Counted from the stretch's first letter, positions 1-16,674 are shown. The stretch: 37,703 nucleotides of DNA from an uncultured Akkermansia sp. (GCA_947631275.1 CANRKR010000018.1:1-37703), one strand, 5' to 3'. Notes: generated from the sequence alone by a model not told the origin. Numbers and translations: made by a program.

Positions 1-195
1 CTGCGCGTCGGCGATGCCATGGAACGCGCTCACTCTCACCGCATCTCCAACTTCAGCGTCCGCTTCAACGGCAAACGTCTCGAACTCGTCGTCAGCGGCG
101 TGCATGATCTCACGATCGAAAACCTCGCCCTGCGCTCCAAAGCCGACCTCTTCGCCGCCATCTTCGGCTACGATGTCCAACTCGTGCACGACTGA
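1..195 (+). CDS. Ppx/GppA-like phosphatase, C-terminal 64 residues (partial)
   Basis: The frame is open from the first base and ends at TGA 193-195, giving 64 residues. The segment has a His-rich helix with SHRISNF, a two-strand element around GKRLELVVSGVHD, and an ending around LRSKADLFAAIFGYDVQLV. This resembles the C-terminal tail of HD-containing exopolyphosphatase/guanosine pentaphosphatase (Ppx/GppA) proteins, where an ALD-SH-R motif is followed by beta strands and a K-ADLFE-VFG ending. Such enzymes hydrolyse polyphosphate or pppGpp in the cytoplasm. The catalytic N-terminal ASKHA domain lies outside the window, so the function is inferred from the tail only. It converges with gcvP across 77 bases. 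Confidence 0.55.
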   Translation: MRVGDAMERAHSHRISNFSVRFNGKRLELVVSGVHDLTIENLALRSKADLFAAIFGYDVQLVHD

Positions 196-203
196 CGGAA
201 ATC

Positions 204-220
204 CGCGCGATCTGCGCGCG
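204..220. other. GC-rich hairpin between converging genes
   Basis: CGCGCG-type arms at 204-209 and 215-220 can form a 6-bp stem with a 5-base loop, between the converging ppx-like gene and gcvP. Neither side has a clear T run, so it is at best a weak bidirectional terminator. Confidence 0.3.
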
Positions 221-272
221 AACCTCCCCAATCGTCGTCTGAACACGTCGCTCTGCTCTTCCTGAGTTCTCC

Positions 273-3107
273 CTACTCCAGCGTATCGCAGGTGCAGCAG
301 AAGTTGCGGTCTCCGTAGGTGTTGTCCACGCGGGAGCAGGAAGGCCAAAACTTATGGCGGCGCAGGCTTTCCACGGGGAAAGCAGCCGCACTGCGAGAGT
401 ACTCGTGCTTCCAGCTGTCAGCGCAGACCTCCTGCACCGTGTGCGGAGCATTGGAAAGCACATTATCCGCTAGCGGCATCACCCCATCCGCCACGGCATT
501 CATCTCGCGATGGATCCCGACCATAGCCTCCACGAAGCGATCCAGCTCGCCCTTGCTCTCGGATTCCGTAGGCTCCACCATCAACGTATCATGCACCGGG
601 AAGCTCATTGTAGGCGCATGGAAACCGTAATCCATCAGGCGTTTTGCCATGTCATCGATGGAGAGACCGCTCCTGGCAAGCATCGGACGCGTATCGAGGA
701 TGCACTCATGAGCCACCAACCCATCCGCCCCGGAATAGAGCGTCGGGAAGAAATCCGCCAGTTTGTGGGAAACATAATTGGCGTTCAAAATCGCCACTTG
801 TGAAGCCTTGCGCAGACCTTCCTCTCCCATCATCGCGATGTACATCCACGTGATCGGCGCCAGAGAAGCCGACCCGAACTCCGCTGAACTAACTGCCCCC
901 TGGTTGCGGCCGCGGGAATCAGCAGTGTGCCCCGGCAGGAAAGGCGCGAGGTGCTTGGCGCAGCAGATGGGCCCCACGCCGGGACCGCCGCCGCCATGCG
1001 GCATCGCAAAAGTCTTGTGCAGGTTCAGATGGCAGATATCCGCGCCGATGGTGGCAGGATTCGTAAGCCCGCATTGAGCGTTCATATTGGCTCCATCCAT
1101 GTAAACCTGCCCGCCGTTAGCGTGCACAATCGCGCAGATCTCCGCGATGCTGCTTTCATACACCCCATGGGTGGAGGGATAGGTCACCATCAGAGCGGCA
1201 AGTTCATCGCGGTGTGCCAAAGCCTGAGCGCGCAAATCCTCCACATCGATGTTGCCGCGCTCATCGCACTTCACCGGAACCACGGTGAAACCCGCCATCG
1301 CGGAAGAAGCGGGGTTGGTGCCATGTGCCGACGTGGGGACGAGGCAGACGTGGCGATGTCCCTCGCCATGAGCAGCCTGATAGCGGTGAATCGTCAGCAA
1401 CCCGGCGTATTCGCCCGCCGCGCCGGAATTCGGCTGCAAACATACTGCAGAAAAGCCTGTGATCACCGCCAACCAGTCCTCCAGCTGCAGGAGCATGGCG
1501 CGTATCCCGGCGCATTGATCCACCGGAGCGAGCGGATGCAGCTGTGTCACTTCGTCCCATGTGATGGGCATCATCGTGGCAGCGCAGTTGGCTTTCATCG
1601 TGCAGGAGCCAAGCGGGATCATCGCCTCATTCAGCGCGAGATCCTTGCTCTCCAACCCACGGATGTAGCGCATCATCTCCGTTTCCGAGTGGAAAAGATG
1701 GAAGCATTTTTCTGTGCAGAAGGGTGTCGTGCGCTCATCCGCCGGCGCCTCGCCGACTTCGGCGGATTGGACCCCAAACGCCTCGCAAAGTGCGGCATAA
1801 TCCGCACCCGTGCAGGTTTCATCAAAAGAAACGCTCACAATATCCTCATCCACCTTACGAATGTTGTACCCGGCGCTCAGAGCGGCAGCCACGTAGCGAT
1901 CCGCTTGATTTCCGGTGCTCACCGCCACTGTATCGAAAAAGTGAGAACAAACCACCCGAAGCCCACTCATCGCGCTCACAGAAGCGGCGAAAGCTGCAGC
2001 CAGACGCTGTGCCGTGCCGGCGATGCGTTGCAAGCCCTCCGGTCCGTGGTACATCGCACAGAACGTACTCAGCAGAGCCGTGAGCACCTGCGCCGTACAG
2101 ATATTGGAAGTCGCTTTCTCGCGGCGAATGTGCTGCTCGCGGGTCTGCAGAGCCAGGCGGTAAGCAGGCTTGCCCTCACGATCCATCGAGCGGCCAATGA
2201 AGCGTCCCGGCAGCTTGCGCTTGAGGGCGTCCGTGCAGGCCATGAACGCCGCAGCGGGACCGCCATAGCCCATCGGGATGCCGAAGCGCTGCGTGGAGCC
2301 CACGCAGATATCCGCACCGAAAGATCCGGGCTCACGAAGCTTAGTGAGAGCCAGGATGTCCGCCGCCACGCAGCAGAGCGCACGCGCGGCATGGCAGTGC
2401 TCGAAGAACGAGGAGTAGTCCTCCACACTGCCAAGGTTATCCGGATACTGAACCAACACGCCAGCCAGTCCGGACATTGAGGCAGGGTCAAAGCTCCTCC
2501 AATCGCCCACGATGAGATCCACTCCCGTCGTCTCACAACGCGTGCGGATCACATCAATCGTCTGCGGGTAGCAGGAATCTGCCACAAAGAAAGACCGTGC
2601 ACCGTTCTTTGAACTCATGCAGAGATGAACCGCTTCCGCCGCCGCCGTACCTTCATCCAGCATGGAAGCATTGGCAATCGGCAGCCCGGTCAGCCCTGCT
2701 ATCATCGTCTGGAAGTTCATGAGCATTTCCAGACGCCCCTGCGCGATCTCCGGCTGATAAGGAGTGTAAGCCGTGTACCATCCGGGATTTTCGTACACAT
2801 TGCGTTGGATTACCGCCGGCATGTAAGCTCCGAAATACCCTTGCCCGATGAGACTCTTCACCGGCTTGTTGAGCGAAAGAATTTCCCTGAGCTTGCGCAG
2901 AGCATCCTGTTCCGGCAACGGGATGGGCAAATCCAACGGCTGCTTGAGGCGGATATCTGCCGGCACAACAGCAGCTGTCATGCTCTCCAGATTATCGAAA
3001 CCAAGCTCCTGCAGCATGGCGTGAATTTCGGATTCGGACGGACCGATGTGACGAGGGATAAAGGATCCTTGGGCGCTTATCATAACAGGTATTGTTGTTT
3101 CATCCAT
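273..3107 (-). CDS. gcvP: Glycine dehydrogenase (decarboxylating), P-protein
   Basis: This is the PLP-dependent P-protein of the cytoplasmic glycine cleavage system. It decarboxylates glycine and passes the aminomethyl group to the lipoyl arm of GcvH. At 944 residues it is the fused, single-chain form, as in E. coli. The N-terminal half opens with FIPRHIGPSESEIHAML, typical of the family. The C-terminal half carries the PLP lysine in LNLHKTFAMPHGGGGPG (about K698), with the Gly-rich loop after it. The C terminus has the usual YGDRNF-Cys ending. It is the last gene of gcvT-gcvH-gcvP, 62 bases after gcvH. The start chosen is the ATG at 3107; a second ATG eight codons later is possible. Neither has a Shine-Dalgarno sequence. 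Confidence 0.97.
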   Translation of the reverse strand: MDETTIPVMISAQGSFIPRHIGPSESEIHAMLQELGFDNLESMTAAVVPADIRLKQPLDLPIPLPEQDALRKLREILSLNKPVKSLIGQGYFGAYMPAVIQRNVYENPGWYTAYTPYQPEIAQGRLEMLMNFQTMIAGLTGLPIANASMLDEGTAAAEAVHLCMSSKNGARSFFVADSCYPQTIDVIRTRCETTGVDLIVGDWRSFDPASMSGLAGVLVQYPDNLGSVEDYSSFFEHCHAARALCCVAADILALTKLREPGSFGADICVGSTQRFGIPMGYGGPAAAFMACTDALKRKLPGRFIGRSMDREGKPAYRLALQTREQHIRREKATSNICTAQVLTALLSTFCAMYHGPEGLQRIAGTAQRLAAAFAASVSAMSGLRVVCSHFFDTVAVSTGNQADRYVAAALSAGYNIRKVDEDIVSVSFDETCTGADYAALCEAFGVQSAEVGEAPADERTTPFCTEKCFHLFHSETEMMRYIRGLESKDLALNEAMIPLGSCTMKANCAATMMPITWDEVTQLHPLAPVDQCAGIRAMLLQLEDWLAVITGFSAVCLQPNSGAAGEYAGLLTIHRYQAAHGEGHRHVCLVPTSAHGTNPASSAMAGFTVVPVKCDERGNIDVEDLRAQALAHRDELAALMVTYPSTHGVYESSIAEICAIVHANGGQVYMDGANMNAQCGLTNPATIGADICHLNLHKTFAMPHGGGGPGVGPICCAKHLAPFLPGHTADSRGRNQGAVSSAEFGSASLAPITWMYIAMMGEEGLRKASQVAILNANYVSHKLADFFPTLYSGADGLVAHECILDTRPMLARSGLSIDDMAKRLMDYGFHAPTMSFPVHDTLMVEPTESESKGELDRFVEAMVGIHREMNAVADGVMPLADNVLSNAPHTVQEVCADSWKHEYSRSAAAFPVESLRRHKFWPSCSRVDNTYGDRNFCCTCDTLE

Positions 3108-3169
3108 AAACGAAGCGCAGGAGCAGCACTAATATAGCCTGCCCCTGCACCTCACTTCAAAATCGTTTC

Positions 3170-3553
3170 TTACTTGCAGAAGTCGGTGTAGGCTGCGGCA
3201 TCCATCAGCCCGTCCAGCTCAGCCGGCGCATTGAGACGAATCTTGCAAATCCAGCCCGCCACAAACGCGTCGCGGTTCACGGTGGCAGGATCGTTGCTCA
3301 ATTCCTCATTGACCTCCACCACCTCGCCGGACACCGGCGTGTAGACGTCGGAAGCGGCTTTCACGGACTCCACGGCGCCGATGGAATCACCGGCAGCGTA
3401 GGTGTTGCCCACCTCGGGAAGGTCCACATAGACCACATCGCCCAGCTCGGACTGTGCGAAATCGGTGATGCCGAGGGTCACTACGCCGTCCACGGCGGAG
3501 CTCACCCATTCGTGCTCGGCAGAATACTTAAGTTCAGCGGGTACTTTACTCAT
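3170..3553 (-). CDS. gcvH: Glycine cleavage system H protein (lipoyl carrier)
   Basis: This 127-residue lipoyl-domain protein carries the aminomethyl intermediate between GcvP and GcvT. The lipoylated lysine is K65 in GAVESVKAASDVYTP, with the flanking ES-K-A-S pattern expected of H proteins. KYSAEHEWV near the N terminus and the C-terminal WICKIRL segment are also family hallmarks. Length is normal. It lies 48 bases after gcvT and 62 before gcvP on the same strand, so the three are probably one transcript. No Shine-Dalgarno sequence precedes the ATG at 3553. Confidence 0.97.
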   Translation of the reverse strand: MSKVPAELKYSAEHEWVSSAVDGVVTLGITDFAQSELGDVVYVDLPEVGNTYAAGDSIGAVESVKAASDVYTPVSGEVVEVNEELSNDPATVNRDAFVAGWICKIRLNAPAELDGLMDAAAYTDFCK

Positions 3554-3601
3554 GGCTTTTTGTTGATGTAGGGGTATTTTTTGTAGAAAATGAGGAAAAA
3601 T

Positions 3602-4669
3602 CTATTTCTTCAGGAAGGGCTTCTTAACAATGACTGCCGGAACGCCCTTCCCACGCACCACCACGCGTACTTCCGTGCCCGCCTTCGCGTACTGCGTCGG
3701 CACATAGGCCATCGCGATGCCCTTGCCCAGAGTGGGAGAGAGCACGCCGCTGCAAAGCTCACCCAGCGGGGTGCCGTCCGGCAGCTGCACCTCGTACCCG
3801 TGGCGGGGAGGCGCGCCCTTTTCAGTGTATTCGATCGCAACCAGTGCCGTGGGGCGTCCGTTCGCCTTCTGCGCGCGCAGAGTCTGCACGCCGATAAAAT
3901 CCTTCGTCAAATCGCAACACCAGGAGAGTCCCGCCTCCAGCGGCGTCTTCTCCGGGGAAAGGTCGGAGCCATTCAGCGAGTAGCACATCTCCAGCCTCAA
4001 GCTGTCACGCGCACCCAGTCCGCAGGGCTTCGCCCCGCTGGCGATCACTTTCTCAAACCACTTCACCCCCTGCCCCGCCGGGCAGAAAAACTCAAAACCA
4101 TCCTCGCCGGTGTAGCCCGTACGGCATACAATCAGCTCATCGCTCCCTTCTGTGAAAGACAGTATCCCGTTACGCACCGGCAGCTGCACGCCCGGGCAGA
4201 GCCTGGCGAACACCTCTTGACACTTCGGCCCCTGCACCGCCAGCCCCACGTAATCCGCGCTTTCGTTCTTCAGCGTGACGCCTTCCGGCTTGTGGGCTAT
4301 GAGCCATGCGTAATCCTCATCAATCATCGAAGCATTCACCACCACAAAATAGCGCTCCTCGCCCAGGCGGTAGATGATCAGGTCATCAATCACCCCGCCG
4401 TGCTCATTAAGCATCATCGAATATTGCCCAACACCGTCCGTGAGTTTGTCGAGATTATTGGTGAACATGGTGTTCAACCATGCTTTCGCGCCGGTGCCAG
4501 TCACAACGAACTGTCCCATGTGGGAAATATCAAACACGCCACAACCCGTGCGTACAGCATGATGTTCCGCCAAAATTCCCTCGTACTGCACCGGCATATT
4601 CCACCCAGCAAAGGGCACCATCTTCGCGCCGAGTTGCACGTGTTTCTCGCACAACGGCGTGCTCTTCAT
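3602..4669 (-). CDS. gcvT: Aminomethyltransferase (T-protein)
   Basis: GcvT releases ammonia from the aminomethyl group held on GcvH and transfers the carbon to tetrahydrofolate. From the ATG at 4669 the protein is 355 residues and begins MKSTPLCEKHVQLGAKMVPF, a good match to the usual GcvT start. An in-frame GTG at 4684 would add five residues. GHPFAGW-like folate-domain elements are followed by GGVIDDLIIYRLG, which holds the conserved catalytic aspartate region. ARDSLRLE and the C-terminal barrel end (GKGIAMAYV) are also present. It is the first gene of the operon, with a good promoter immediately upstream (4692-4720). Confidence 0.96.
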   Translation of the reverse strand: MKSTPLCEKHVQLGAKMVPFAGWNMPVQYEGILAEHHAVRTGCGVFDISHMGQFVVTGTGAKAWLNTMFTNNLDKLTDGVGQYSMMLNEHGGVIDDLIIYRLGEERYFVVVNASMIDEDYAWLIAHKPEGVTLKNESADYVGLAVQGPKCQEVFARLCPGVQLPVRNGILSFTEGSDELIVCRTGYTGEDGFEFFCPAGQGVKWFEKVIASGAKPCGLGARDSLRLEMCYSLNGSDLSPEKTPLEAGLSWCCDLTKDFIGVQTLRAQKANGRPTALVAIEYTEKGAPPRHGYEVQLPDGTPLGELCSGVLSPTLGKGIAMAYVPTQYAKAGTEVRVVVRGKGVPAVIVKKPFLKK

Positions 4670-4691
4670 GATTTCGTTGCTCACGGCGGAG

Positions 4692-4720
4692 ATGGTACGC
4701 GCTCACCCCCTCTCTGTCAA
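4692..4720 (-). promoter_or_regulatory. Sigma70-type promoter of the gcv operon
   Basis: Read on the minus strand, TTGACA (4720-4715) is followed by a 17-base spacer and TACCAT (4697-4692). Transcription would start near 4685, only about 16 bases before the gcvT ATG. That leaves no room for a glycine riboswitch in the leader. Confidence 0.65.
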
Positions 4721-4760
4721 GCTTCGTTTCCCTTTTCTTGCGAAAAAATCAACTTTCGAC

Positions 4761-4789
4761 TTGACATCTCTCAAAATGAGTCATATCAT
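4761..4789 (+). promoter_or_regulatory. Promoter of initiator tRNA gene
   Basis: TTGACA at 4761-4766, a 17-base spacer, then TATCAT at 4784-4789. The tRNA begins 34 bases after the -10 box. It is divergent from the gcv promoter. The same TATCAT -10 is found before the tRNA-Phe/tRNA-Pro pair. Confidence 0.75.
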
Positions 4790-4823
4790 GCCCTCGCCTT
4801 GGGTTTCCGAGGCAGTTATCAAT

Positions 4824-4897
4824 CGCGGGATGGAGCAGCCAGGTAGCTCGTCAGGCTCATAACCTGAAGGCCGCAGGTTCAAATCCTGCTCCCGCAA
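4824..4897 (+). tRNA. Initiator tRNA-fMet (CAT)
   Basis: A complete cloverleaf of 74 bases. The acceptor has a C1-A72 mismatch, the hallmark of bacterial initiator tRNA. The remaining acceptor pairs (GCGGGA with TCCCGC) are intact. The anticodon loop CTCATAA carries CAT, and the T loop is TTCAAAT. No 3' CCA is encoded; the sequence continues GCA after the discriminator A. It has its own promoter and terminator. Confidence 0.97.
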
Positions 4898-4916
4898 GCA
4901 AAAAACAAGTATTTTG

Positions 4917-4959
4917 GCGTCTGTCAGAAGTTGTAAGCGACTGACAGACGCGTTTTTTA
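4917..4959 (+). terminator. Rho-independent terminator after tRNA-fMet
   Basis: A perfect 11-bp stem (4917-4927 with 4941-4951, GCGTCTGTCAG arms), a 13-base loop, then GTTTTTTAT. It lies 20 bases after the tRNA. Confidence 0.87.
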
Positions 4960-10149
<5,190 letters not shown>

Positions 10150-10185
10150 AGAAACTCTCCACCTCGCTGCATAGGGCGAAATGTC

Positions 10186-12775
<2,590 letters not shown>

Positions 12776-12790
12776 TTTAGAGAAAAAAAA

Positions 12791-13660
12791 TCACTTGGCA
12801 CCAGCGGCGCGGAGCGCAGCGGCTGTTTCAGCATGGTGATCCTTCTCCGCTTTTATAAGCGCAGTTTCGCCATCCTCGTCGCGAAAATTTGGATCGGCGC
12901 CAGCTGCAAGGAGCGCTTGCACGACGGCGGTGTAGCCATCACTAGCAGCCTCCATGAGCGCCGTTTTCCCCTCATCATCCTTCGCATTCGGCTGCGCGCC
13001 GTACTTGAGCAAAAGCTGCACCGCCGCCAGATTTCCCTTATCCGCCGCTTCCATAAGAGCCGTCTCCCCGTCTGCCGGTGCTGCATCCACCGAAGTGCCA
13101 CCCTCAAGAAGCATCCGAAGTTGAGCTTCCCCGGCATATGCTGCAGACAGCACTGCCTTGCGTCCCTGTTTACCGGTAAGTGCGCCGGTTTGTGGCGCAA
13201 GAGCGGCTCCGGCAGCAGTACGCAGCACTGTCGCCGTATCCGCGTGGTGTTCTTCCTCTGCCTTCATGAGTGCTGTTTCACCATCCTTATCCTTGAGTGC
13301 AGCATCAGCACCGGCGGCCAGAAGCACCTTCACCACAGCGGTGTGCCCTTCATCAGCAGCCATCATGAGGGCCGTCTTACCATCCTCATCTCTGCGGTTG
13401 ATCTGCGCCCCTTTTTGGAGCAGGAGCTGCACTGCGGAAACATTGCCCTTATCCGCCGCTTCCATGAGCGCCGTTTCCCCATCGTCATCCGTGATATCAA
13501 CCGGTGTACCGGCAGAAACCACCTGCTGAAGTTGCGCTTCACCGCTTGCGGCAGCGCGATACACCGTCTCCTGGGGATCTGCCCCATCGGCAAACGCAAC
13601 CGCAGGTGTGAGGGCTAAACTGATTGCCATCGCCTGAAAAAATTGAGTTCTTTTCATCAT
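12791..13660 (-). CDS. Secreted ankyrin-repeat protein with internal duplication
   Basis: A 289-residue protein with an N-terminal signal peptide (MKRTQFFQAMAISLALTPA, cleavage near AFA-DG). The rest is ankyrin repeats with the usual DGETALMEAADKGN and AVQLLL-GA patterns. Residues about 32-149 and 169-287 are two copies of one module of roughly 138 residues (SGEAQLQQVV and AGEAQLRMLL begin the copies), joined by a short Ala/Gly linker. Ankyrin repeats bind proteins; the partner is unknown. It probably acts in the periplasm. It has its own promoter (13685-13713) and converges with thiC-aroD, so it is likely a single-gene unit. Confidence 0.88.
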   Translation of the reverse strand: MMKRTQFFQAMAISLALTPAVAFADGADPQETVYRAAASGEAQLQQVVSAGTPVDITDDDGETALMEAADKGNVSAVQLLLQKGAQINRRDEDGKTALMMAADEGHTAVVKVLLAAGADAALKDKDGETALMKAEEEHHADTATVLRTAAGAALAPQTGALTGKQGRKAVLSAAYAGEAQLRMLLEGGTSVDAAPADGETALMEAADKGNLAAVQLLLKYGAQPNAKDDEGKTALMEAASDGYTAVVQALLAAGADPNFRDEDGETALIKAEKDHHAETAAALRAAGAK

Positions 13661-13684
13661 TTTTCGTTCTTAGGGATTGCCCCT

Positions 13685-13713
13685 CTTCTAGCACATCCTT
13701 CTACAAGATGCAA
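13685..13713 (-). promoter_or_regulatory. Promoter of the small ankyrin gene
   Basis: On the minus strand, TTGCAT (13713-13708), a 17-base spacer ending TGC, then TAGAAG (13690-13685). The start codon is 25 bases downstream. Confidence 0.55.
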
Positions 13714-13785
13714 GTTCTTTTCACAAACGGCAGAACAAAATGCGTTCTCAACCGGGAGCCTTTGACTAAGACCAACAATCGCACG

Positions 13786-13820
13786 CAAAAACCCCCGCGA
13801 TGACACAGCACCGCAGGGGT
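13786..13820 (-). terminator. Rho-independent terminator of the pilus-like locus
   Basis: On the minus strand, ACCCCTGCG (13820-13812) pairs with CGCGGGGGT (13799-13791), nine pairs including one G-T, followed by a short T run (13790-13787). It lies 25 bases after the secretin stop. Confidence 0.78.
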
Positions 13821-13844
13821 TGAAAAGAGTTATACAAAAGCTGA

Positions 13845-16667
13845 TCAGGGGTTTACCAAACCATCCTCCGGGAAGAGCCCCGGAGCCGCCGCATTCTGAT
13901 TGACAGAGTCAGCATTTCTTGCAGTGCCGCGCACCGGTTGCCCAGTGGGATCAATGATATCCGCCGTCACGAAAATCGTGAGATTCTTGCGGGTATGCGA
14001 CTCAGCATTGCTGCGGAAGAAGCGTCCGATGAGAGGCAAGTCACCAAAAACAGGCACCTTGTCCTCTACCTTCTGCACTTTATCCTCAATCATACCACCG
14101 ATGGCAACCGTGTACCCATCGTAAACGGCAAGAGTAGTATTCACCATTTTGCGGGAGAACACTGGCTGGTCAATACGGTTATCCGTCAGCACAATCGTCT
14201 CAATAGCATTGGTGGAAGCAATACCAGAGATAATCGGCGAGCCGTAGTTGATGAAGCCCTCAAAGTCTACCACACGAACGATGAAACGTGCGAAGCGAAC
14301 GATGTTGTCATCAAGTTTCGGCGTTACCCTGAGCACCATGACGAGACCCACCTCCTCCGTCTGCCATTCTGTCGGGTTAGAGGGAGCAGCCACGGGCACC
14401 GAAGAACCACCGTAATTGTTATTATTGTTGTTGTTCGGCGTATTATTCGGGATCTGCGGCGCATCAAAGGCACTCGGATAGATGAATCGACGCACGATCT
14501 CAATACGAGAGGTACCCTCACTGTCCTCGATGTACTCATGCACCTCGCTTCCCGGCCCCGGCTCAACCGTCAAATCCGGATCCGGGTACAAGACGAGCGA
14601 GGGAGCATTCATCACATCCACCCCTTGCTTCTGTGAGAGACCGCGCATGATCATCTGGAAAGAACCTGAGTCATAGATGCCAGTCAGCGAGAGAATGCCG
14701 GGGGCAACATGGGCATTGTCCAGCGATGTAGAAGATGCCGACCCGCCACGCAGGAGCGTATCCATGCTGGACGAACTGATGGCTCCGGAACCGGAACGCA
14801 AACCACCGGTCATAAGTCCCTGAGTCACGACGTCTCCCTTGGTTGCCAACCCGCCGTTGTTGTTGACAGGCCACCCGGCATCTCCCTTGTAGTGGGAAGA
14901 AAAAGCCGAGCCCGCATCCTCACCTGTCACAAAATCCTGATAGGTGCGGGTCGGGCTGGAATTAGATCCATTCACGCCTCCAAGGTAAGCCGAGCCGTTA
15001 TTAGAAACAGAGAAAGGATTGACGATCCAGTCGAAGGAAAGCTCCTCATCATTCGTCTGGGTCACTTCCACAAATTTTGTCGTCACCTTAACCATGCATT
15101 TCTGCTTGGCTCGATCTTCGAAGATGAGGTCAGCAACAGTATCCAAATCTTCTGGTGTGCTTCTGACGGTCAGCCTGCCCATACGCCTGTTGTAAACAGC
15201 ATAGGAACCCTTCGCGTCAAATCTGACCCCCATCTCAATAAGCCTCTTCTTCGGATCAACCTTCTTGAGCTGCGGCGAAGAAGAAGCGAATGCGTCCTCC
15301 TCATCATCGCCGCCCTCCTCCTCACCACCGGAATTGAAGAAATCGGGAGAAACATTATCCCAGAAACGCGTCTCAAGCACCTTAGAGGCAGGATCACTGG
15401 TCATGTAAATGGTGACACCGAGATCATTCACCACATAGGTGCAGTCAGCATTGGCGCACACTTGCTGCAGCAACTCACGTAGGGTGACGTCAGAGAGGGA
15501 AAGCGTAACCTCTGGTTCCGGTACAGGCCCGGAGGCCACAGGCGCAGGAGTGGCAGTCCCCTCTCCCTCATCCCCCGTGTCCTCCTCTTCCTCATCTTCG
15601 TCGCTCTCCTCCTCATCGTTGGAGGGCGCTGCGGAGCCGGCAGGAGTCGCGGCAGCAGCAAGCGCCGCCGCTGAAGGAGCCTGGTAATTGATGTTCAGCG
15701 AAGTATTGTTCTTACGCAGCTCGCCACGCAGGAACTCCACCACGTCACTAATGAGAGTCTTATCAAAGTTTGCTCGATCAATATGCACGTTATTCAGCGT
15801 CTCGCTGATCTTCACCTGCTTTTCGGAGACCTCACGCCTTGCACCGCCATCAGCAGCAGCGCCGCTCTCATGCTCTAAAACCGTGGGTACCTGCTCCTGC
15901 CAAGCCTCATCAACCTCTGCAAGAGCTCTGGCGCGATATGAATCATACGCAGCGCGATAGTAATTGGTACGACGCTTGCTAACGGCCTCCTGACCACGAC
16001 GCGCGGCCTCATTGTACGGATCAATACGCAGAACACTGTTGAACTCGTTATATGCCTCATCATATTTGCCAAGCTCGTAATACCCCCACGCGAGGTGGAG
16101 CAAACGATTCACCTCATCAACATTCTTCACATGCTCAGGAGTGAGAGCAGGATTATTGCGCACAGGATCCCGCAGCAGAGAGAGCTCCTTGCGCGCACGG
16201 GTGTTGGAGGGCTCGCGCTGAAGCACGTCGAGCAAGAGCTGTTCCGCATCATCGTAGCGCCCTACTTTCGAGTACTCAATCGCCACAGCTATGGATGCAT
16301 CCGATATGCTCTTGCGAATGAACTCCTGCAACTTACGCGTCGCCGGAGCATGTGGGACCCGATCCCACGCCTGGCGATACTTTTCCAAAGCAACGGAGTA
16401 CTTGCCATCCTGGTACGCGGTGCGCCCTTCCTGCAACAGTTGTAGAGCAGCATCACGCTCGGCAATACGACGCGCAGATTCCCGCATATTGATGCCACTC
16501 TGCTCGCCTGATTGTCCGGCGTACATAGCAGCTGGTCCTACATCACTGTATCCGGCCGCAGTAGAGGTCGTGATGTAACCCTCCGTACCTGCAAAGACAA
16601 GCGGACATGCCAGCGAGAATGCAACCGCGAGCACCTGATGCGTGGTGGTGAGAGATGTGTGATTCAT
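13845..16667 (-). CDS. Amuc_1098-family secretin, type IV pilus-like outer-membrane protein
   Basis: A 940-residue secretin-type channel. The ATG at 16667 is chosen because it gives a signal peptide (MNHTSLTTTHQVLAVAFSLA, cleavage at VFA) and has an AAGGA ribosome-binding site 7 bases upstream. The N-terminal third carries TPR-like repeats (for example AWGYYELGKYDEAYNEFNSV). An acidic linker (about 347-371) and a secretin N-domain precede the C-terminal secretin domain, which has the VPVFGDLPLIGRFF signature (about 875-888). An Asn run lies near residue 745. It is the last gene of the five-gene locus and would form the outer-membrane pore. No pilin or PilB/PilT motor lies nearby, so whether it exports a fibre is open. 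Confidence 0.92.
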   Translation of the reverse strand: MNHTSLTTTHQVLAVAFSLACPLVFAGTEGYITTSTAAGYSDVGPAAMYAGQSGEQSGINMRESARRIAERDAALQLLQEGRTAYQDGKYSVALEKYRQAWDRVPHAPATRKLQEFIRKSISDASIAVAIEYSKVGRYDDAEQLLLDVLQREPSNTRARKELSLLRDPVRNNPALTPEHVKNVDEVNRLLHLAWGYYELGKYDEAYNEFNSVLRIDPYNEAARRGQEAVSKRRTNYYRAAYDSYRARALAEVDEAWQEQVPTVLEHESGAAADGGARREVSEKQVKISETLNNVHIDRANFDKTLISDVVEFLRGELRKNNTSLNINYQAPSAAALAAAATPAGSAAPSNDEEESDEDEEEEDTGDEGEGTATPAPVASGPVPEPEVTLSLSDVTLRELLQQVCANADCTYVVNDLGVTIYMTSDPASKVLETRFWDNVSPDFFNSGGEEEGGDDEEDAFASSSPQLKKVDPKKRLIEMGVRFDAKGSYAVYNRRMGRLTVRSTPEDLDTVADLIFEDRAKQKCMVKVTTKFVEVTQTNDEELSFDWIVNPFSVSNNGSAYLGGVNGSNSSPTRTYQDFVTGEDAGSAFSSHYKGDAGWPVNNNGGLATKGDVVTQGLMTGGLRSGSGAISSSSMDTLLRGGSASSTSLDNAHVAPGILSLTGIYDSGSFQMIMRGLSQKQGVDVMNAPSLVLYPDPDLTVEPGPGSEVHEYIEDSEGTSRIEIVRRFIYPSAFDAPQIPNNTPNNNNNNNYGGSSVPVAAPSNPTEWQTEEVGLVMVLRVTPKLDDNIVRFARFIVRVVDFEGFINYGSPIISGIASTNAIETIVLTDNRIDQPVFSRKMVNTTLAVYDGYTVAIGGMIEDKVQKVEDKVPVFGDLPLIGRFFRSNAESHTRKNLTIFVTADIIDPTGQPVRGTARNADSVNQNAAAPGLFPEDGLVNP

Positions 16668-16674
16668 CGTAGTA

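Noticed and set aside
927..2480. 517-codon open frame opposite gcvP
   Set aside because: Antisense shadow of a clearly conserved gene; Arg/His/Ala-rich with no domain.
4670..4823. Glycine riboswitch upstream of gcvT
   Set aside because: The promoter lies about 16 bases from the start codon, leaving no leader for an aptamer.
3590..4846. 418-codon open frame opposite gcvT
   Set aside because: Antisense shadow; runs through the gcv promoter and into the tRNA region.
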